Assembly (NCBI GenBank): GCA_034429715.1
Contig: DAOUFR010000084.1
Coordinates: 1-8,506 of the forward strand
DNA from: CAIMUM01 sp034429715
GTDB lineage: Bacteria; Chloroflexota; Dehalococcoidia; GIF9; UBA5629
Direction: 5' to 3'
Length of the DNA stretch: 8,506 bases
The translations under genes and the position numbers were made by a program. How positions within the stretch are numbered: the first letter of the stretch is position 1; the number at the start of each line of letters is the position of its first letter. Under the pieces are notes generated by a model. That model worked only from the letters and a program-made list of their open reading frames with translations, searched no databases and had not been told where the DNA came from. Positions 4,838-8,506 of the stretch are shown here, piece after piece.

Positions 4838-7474
4838 ATGTTTAATCTCCTGAAACGCATGGCCGGGCCGTCGCTGGCGGCACTTTCCCTGGCGCTGTCC
4901 CTCTCCCTTTTATCCGTGCCCGCGCAGGCCGGACGCATGATCTGGAGCGCGGTGGACACGCCCGGCAACCAGTTCAACGTCGTGGCCAGCCCCAGCGAGG
5001 TCAACTTCCTGGCCCAGTCCAGGAACGGTCTCACTTTTTACGCTTCCGATACATCGCAGAGCCGGCTTTACCGATCGGACGATTCGGGCGTCAGCTGGCT
5101 GGAGATCGGCGGCAACCTGCTGGCAGCCGGGGCCGAGCTTCCGGCCTGGAATATAGCAATCTCTCCCGATAACTCTCAGTTTGTCGCTGCGGTAACCAGT
5201 TCGGGAAACCGCCCCAGGCAGGTTTACGTCTCGCAGGACGCAGGGCAGACCTGGAACGACACTGCTTTCCCTGCTGCATCCGATATCGGCGCGCTGGCCA
5301 TATCCCCTATTTACGGAATTTGCGATATCGCAGCCGGCACCCGTTCAGGCGGGGCGGGCGAAGTCTATGTATACAAGGTCGGCAGTATGGGCGGCGCATG
5401 GGCCGCACAGGGGTTCGGCGGGGACGTGCTCTCCATTCGCTTTCCATCGTCCTACCGGGCGGACCCTTCCATAGCAGTGCTCTACTCCACGGCGGCGGGC
5501 ACCTACTTCAATGCGGGCATTCATGATCTGAACGCCAATACGACCGACTGGGATACGGTTTTCAGCGGCAATCCCCCCGAGATAACGGTGAGCGGGGCAG
5601 GCGGCTCACCCGGGGCCGCGCAGGTAGTGAGCGGATGTCTTCAGCTCACGGCAGATTACTCGGGACAGGCCCCCGCATTGTGCAGGGCCTACATAAGCAT
5701 CGACGCTCCGGGTGGCAATGCCGGCATATTCAGGGTGGATGACATCGTGGTCTACCAGCTCATGGCCTCGCAACCCAACCGCCGCATCTCCAGCATAGCC
5801 TATTACGGCACCTATTCCGGCGGCAAGCTGCTGGCCGGAGCGGTCACCGGGGACGCCGCACAGGGCACTGTATTGACCTGGTTCACAGACACTCCTATGA
5901 CCTGTCCCACCGCCTGCTGGTACCAGACCGAAAAACCACCTACCGGCGCGGGCGCCTCCGGCTACGGCATGGCTATTGTTATCTGGTCACCCGACGGCAG
6001 CCGCGCTTATTGCGGAACCGGATCGGCGCAGTTCAACGGCCCGGCCGCCTGGCCGGGAGCATATCTCACCGGCGCACCTCTGGACGAATCAGCCTTCTCA
6101 CTGAGTAAAGATAACGGGAAGACCTGGAATCAACATAGTCTCATAGATACACAGATAAGCTTCCTTTCGGACGTGGCCGTCAGGGCGGACTCCAGCGCGA
6201 TCTACCTGGCCTCGATCAATGAGTCCGGCGCAGGCCTGGACAGCGTCTGGCGCTCGGGCGGATCGGCCACGGGCAAATCGTGGGAGCGCGTGCTCTGCCT
6301 GGCCGCGGCACGCAACGATATCATACTTCGCATGAGCAACTACGGGAACGACGGCGCAATTTTTATGTCCTCGCGCGGCACAGACGACCTGCGCCAGTCG
6401 CAGGATGGCGGACAGACCTGGAAGGCGCAACTTCCGGCAATGAACGTGACAGACTTCTCGGTCACCACCATCGATGATACGCGCTATCTGTATGTACTCT
6501 CCTCTACCTCCATGCGAAGGGCAAATGCGTCAACGCTGATACCCCACTGGTCGCAGCAGGCGGCCACCACGCTGAGAGGCTGCCATACTATTTTCGCCGC
6601 GCCCAGCGGCGTTGTGGTGGTGGGAGGCAACAGCTCCGACAGCAGGGTGGCCGCTTCGTCCGGTGTGGGCCAGTTTGCTGTTACAACTGATTTGCCGTCC
6701 TCAGGCAATATACACACAGTCTTAGATTACAGGTTCAGCGACACCGCGGTGATATACGCTGCCGGCGACTCGGCGAACAGCGATATCTACTACTGGCTTG
6801 TCGGCTATAGCCACGATTGGGACATCATGGGAGCGCCCTCGTCCGGTTTCTGGGCCCTGGCCCAGATGGGCACGCTCTACGGTGCCGCCTCCACTGCGGG
6901 TATGTCCTCCGTTGACAGGACGCTCTATCCGGAAGCTCTGGGGCCTCCCACCATCGAATGGGACGTGCTGGCCACGGGGCTGCCGGCGGGAGTTGCTTTT
7001 ACACGGGAGCCTGTATCGCTCAAACTGTCATCGGGCGTAAATCTGTGGGCCATAGACAACAGGCCCTACGATTATACGGCGGGCACGGGAAGACTGTGGA
7101 CCTTCTGCGACTGTCTCTCCCCCACGCCCAGGTACACCCTGCCGACTCCATCGCCTGCACAACAAGAGGTCACTCCCGGGCCATCCCTGCCCGTAGTCCC
7201 CCAAACACCTGCGCAGCAGACTGAAATCCCCGGGACATCCGCACCGGGTCCATCAGAAAACATACAATCTCCGCCGGCGACCACGGCGCCGCCCACCACA
7301 ACACCACCACCCGATGAGCCGGCGCAGTCCGGCGCCCCTGATAACGGCGCGCTCAACCTGGCCGCGCTTTTCGCCAACGACATCTATCTATGGATATGCG
7401 CCATGGTGGCTATACTGGTCATCGTGCTGATCATAGTATTGATCGCGACGTCGCTCTCGCGCAGGCATATTTAG
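4838..7474 (+). CDS. Asp-box (BNR) beta-propeller surface protein with Pro/Thr stalk and C-terminal membrane anchor
   Basis: 878 aa. Residues 1-31 are a signal peptide ending in AQA-G; the first Met is preferred over Met8 because it supplies the basic FNLLKR start. Four canonical Asp-boxes (S-x-D-x-G-x-S/T-W) lie at 80-87, 132-139, 423-430 and 521-528, and a degenerate one near 473-482. Recurring beta-strand blocks run from about 35 to 755, long enough for two propellers or one with large insertions. Asp-boxes are structural turns, so they do not show sialidase activity, and I see no catalytic Arg triad or other sialidase signature. Residues 760-835 form a Pro/Thr/Gln-rich stalk with an imperfect PAQQ repeat (774, 791). 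A membrane span at about 850-871 and SLSRRHI at the end anchor the protein, with only a short inside tail. Ten cysteines lie in the exported part (CPTAC 356-360, CDC 757-759). A cell-surface or S-layer role is inferred from architecture; Asp-box proteins have been proposed for this in Dehalococcoides. No Shine-Dalgarno sequence precedes the ATG. Confidence 0.87.
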   Translation: MFNLLKRMAGPSLAALSLALSLSLLSVPAQAGRMIWSAVDTPGNQFNVVASPSEVNFLAQSRNGLTFYASDTSQSRLYRSDDSGVSWLEIGGNLLAAGAELPAWNIAISPDNSQFVAAVTSSGNRPRQVYVSQDAGQTWNDTAFPAASDIGALAISPIYGICDIAAGTRSGGAGEVYVYKVGSMGGAWAAQGFGGDVLSIRFPSSYRADPSIAVLYSTAAGTYFNAGIHDLNANTTDWDTVFSGNPPEITVSGAGGSPGAAQVVSGCLQLTADYSGQAPALCRAYISIDAPGGNAGIFRVDDIVVYQLMASQPNRRISSIAYYGTYSGGKLLAGAVTGDAAQGTVLTWFTDTPMTCPTACWYQTEKPPTGAGASGYGMAIVIWSPDGSRAYCGTGSAQFNGPAAWPGAYLTGAPLDESAFSLSKDNGKTWNQHSLIDTQISFLSDVAVRADSSAIYLASINESGAGLDSVWRSGGSATGKSWERVLCLAAARNDIILRMSNYGNDGAIFMSSRGTDDLRQSQDGGQTWKAQLPAMNVTDFSVTTIDDTRYLYVLSSTSMRRANASTLIPHWSQQAATTLRGCHTIFAAPSGVVVVGGNSSDSRVAASSGVGQFAVTTDLPSSGNIHTVLDYRFSDTAVIYAAGDSANSDIYYWLVGYSHDWDIMGAPSSGFWALAQMGTLYGAASTAGMSSVDRTLYPEALGPPTIEWDVLATGLPAGVAFTREPVSLKLSSGVNLWAIDNRPYDYTAGTGRLWTFCDCLSPTPRYTLPTPSPAQQEVTPGPSLPVVPQTPAQQTEIPGTSAPGPSENIQSPPATTAPPTTTPPPDEPAQSGAPDNGALNLAALFANDIYLWICAMVAILVIVLIIVLIATSLSRRHI

Positions 7475-7512
7475 CGTCTCGCCATAACGGGAGTGGTGAT
7501 GCCGTCCCTGTG

Positions 7513-8506
7513 TCACGCTCCGGGTTGCGGGTGCCGCAGGGCTTTACGCCTGGCGATCACAGACTGTGCCGCCTCGCGGCCGCGTTTGAGCGCCGAAAGA
7601 TAGATCGCCCTGAGGTTCTGTGATTTGAGCTTCTCGCCTTTGGCGCACCACTGGTAAATAGCCTGCCCGATTGTATAGGTGCCGGCATAAGCCACGGCGA
7701 TCTTGGGTATGATGCCCCATGCCGGTATCAGCCCGACCAGCATCCTGGCCAGCTGTCTCCAGAGAAAGGCGCCGCCTATCACGGCGCTCATCTTGGGTAC
7801 GGTCTCCTTCCAGTCTGCCGTCAATCCCATGGCCAGGGATATCTTATAGGCCATGAGGGCCTGGTTCTTGGTCAGTATCACCATGTCGGCTATGTTGAGC
7901 GGTACGTCGAGAAATATATTGATCTCGGCCAGGCCCGTGGTAAAGCTGTATGTGCTATTGACCAGGCACGTATCATCGATCAGCTTGCGGCAGACGGCTT
8001 CACGCAGCATGGGGAGGTTTCGCGCAAGCTGGACCTCCCGCCCGGGGCAGGCGCGCAATATGGCCGGCGCCAGCACTCCGGTGAGTGATTGGCGGTCCCC
8101 TGGATTCGCAACCACCGTCTCTGCATCCTGCCAACCATGTGCATTTATCGAAATAACATCTCCGTCCTGCGGCAGATCGCCCCGGCTGTGACAGACGACC
8201 ACCGGGATCCTGTCGCGTCGTAGCTGTTTAAAGACATCTCTCTCTCGGGCGCAATCATCGTTGCCGCCAATCATCAGTATAGCCAGAGTGCAGGTGCCAA
8301 GCGGCATCCCGGCATCGAGGCCGTACTCTCGAATCCGGGCTATAGACCCACTCTCCAGTGCGCGCGGTCCGGCCAGTAGCTGGCTTATCAGCAAAGTTTT
8401 ATTCAAGCCCTCACCACCCAGCACAGCCAGATGAAAGGGTGATTCAGCCTGCCGGCGGATGGCATTGAGGTCCACTTCGCGCAGAAGTTTGAAGCCGGCT
8501 GCCAGG
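7513..8506 (-). CDS. Degenerate GTPase-like protein with C-terminal DUF697 membrane domain (5' partial)
   Basis: A GTG at 8475 could begin a 320-aa protein, but the frame stays open to the right edge (codons for LAAGFKLLRE precede it). Related proteins begin with this kind of segment before DLxxIRxxAExPFxLAVLG, so the gene probably starts outside the window. Numbering from the GTG: residues 16-27 resemble a Walker A loop, but the glycine before Lys26-Thr27 is Asn25 (GGEGLNKT). Residues 60-70 form a buried strand, but no DxxG is seen. Where NKxD is expected there is CHSRGD (95-100). Residues about 180-305 match DUF697: NIFLDVPLNIADMVILTKNQ, then hydrophobic stretches 230-276 with GLIPAWG and AGTYTIGQAIYQW, and a basic C-terminus. 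Such proteins pair a Ras-like domain with a membrane-associated region; here nucleotide binding may be lost or altered. It converges on the propeller gene, 38 nt between coding ends. Confidence 0.82.
   Translation of the reverse strand, partial: LAAGFKLLREVDLNAIRRQAESPFHLAVLGGEGLNKTLLISQLLAGPRALESGSIARIREYGLDAGMPLGTCTLAILMIGGNDDCARERDVFKQLRRDRIPVVVCHSRGDLPQDGDVISINAHGWQDAETVVANPGDRQSLTGVLAPAILRACPGREVQLARNLPMLREAVCRKLIDDTCLVNSTYSFTTGLAEINIFLDVPLNIADMVILTKNQALMAYKISLAMGLTADWKETVPKMSAVIGGAFLWRQLARMLVGLIPAWGIIPKIAVAYAGTYTIGQAIYQWCAKGEKLKSQNLRAIYLSALKRGREAAQSVIARRKALRHPQPGA

Noticed and set aside
4838..7474. Active sialidase
   Set aside because: Asp-boxes occur in many non-enzymatic propellers; no catalytic Arg triad, Tyr/Glu pair or FRIP-like motif could be recognised.
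7475..7512. Possible bidirectional terminator between the convergent genes (GGGA...TCCC)
   Set aside because: Only a 4-bp stem with a 12-nt loop and no U-run on either strand; too weak to call.
1..8506. CRISPR array, tRNA, rRNA or insertion sequence
   Set aside because: No regularly spaced repeats, tRNA-like cloverleaf, rRNA signature or transposase motif was seen; intergenic space is only about 250 nt in total.

Overview
The window is a GC-rich bacterial fragment with tightly packed genes. It carries the end of a cobalamin lower-ligand assembly operon (cobT-cobS-cobU), then two large secreted, membrane-anchored surface proteins, then a convergent gene for a degenerate GTPase/DUF697 membrane protein. 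The mix suggests a Chloroflexota relative, possibly Dehalococcoidia. The reasons are cobalamin salvage next to He_PIG/Asp-box surface proteins with single C-terminal anchors and no LPXTG, and a GTPase-like DUF697 protein. No rRNA or other taxonomic marker is present, so this is inference.

Positions 1-2453: cobT (5' end cut by the window), cobS and cobU lie in one direction, 11 and 6 nt apart, and are almost certainly co-transcribed. CobU activates adenosylcobinamide to the GDP form, CobT makes alpha-ribazole phosphate, and CobS joins the two in the membrane. No alpha-ribazole phosphatase gene (cobC) and no cobalamin riboswitch lie inside the window; the operon promoter must be upstream of position 1.

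Positions 2454-2601: a 148-nt AT-richer spacer. It holds an 11-bp tandem repeat, a good sigma70-type promoter (TCGACA, 17 bp, TATAAT) and an inverted repeat placed between the -35 and -10 boxes that looks like an operator.

Positions 2602-7474: two proteins built alike, each with a signal peptide, a long extracellular beta-rich part, one membrane span and basic residues just inside. The first (727 aa) has two He_PIG Ig-like domains and further beta repeats. Unusually, it also has a cytoplasmic tail of about 255 residues with a run of ten prolines and a CxxPxGHxGxH putative metal-binding motif. The second (878 aa) is an Asp-box beta-propeller protein on a Pro/Thr stalk and may be a cell-surface or S-layer component. 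They are separated by 52 nt holding a GC-rich inverted repeat and a TATAAT box.

Positions 7513-8506, minus strand: a GTPase-like protein with degraded nucleotide-binding motifs and an apparently intact DUF697 membrane domain, running off the right edge. It converges on the propeller gene with 37-38 nt between stop codons and no recognisable terminator. The best candidates for something undescribed are the cytoplasmic tail of the 727-aa protein, its promoter/operator arrangement, and the pseudo-GTPase.
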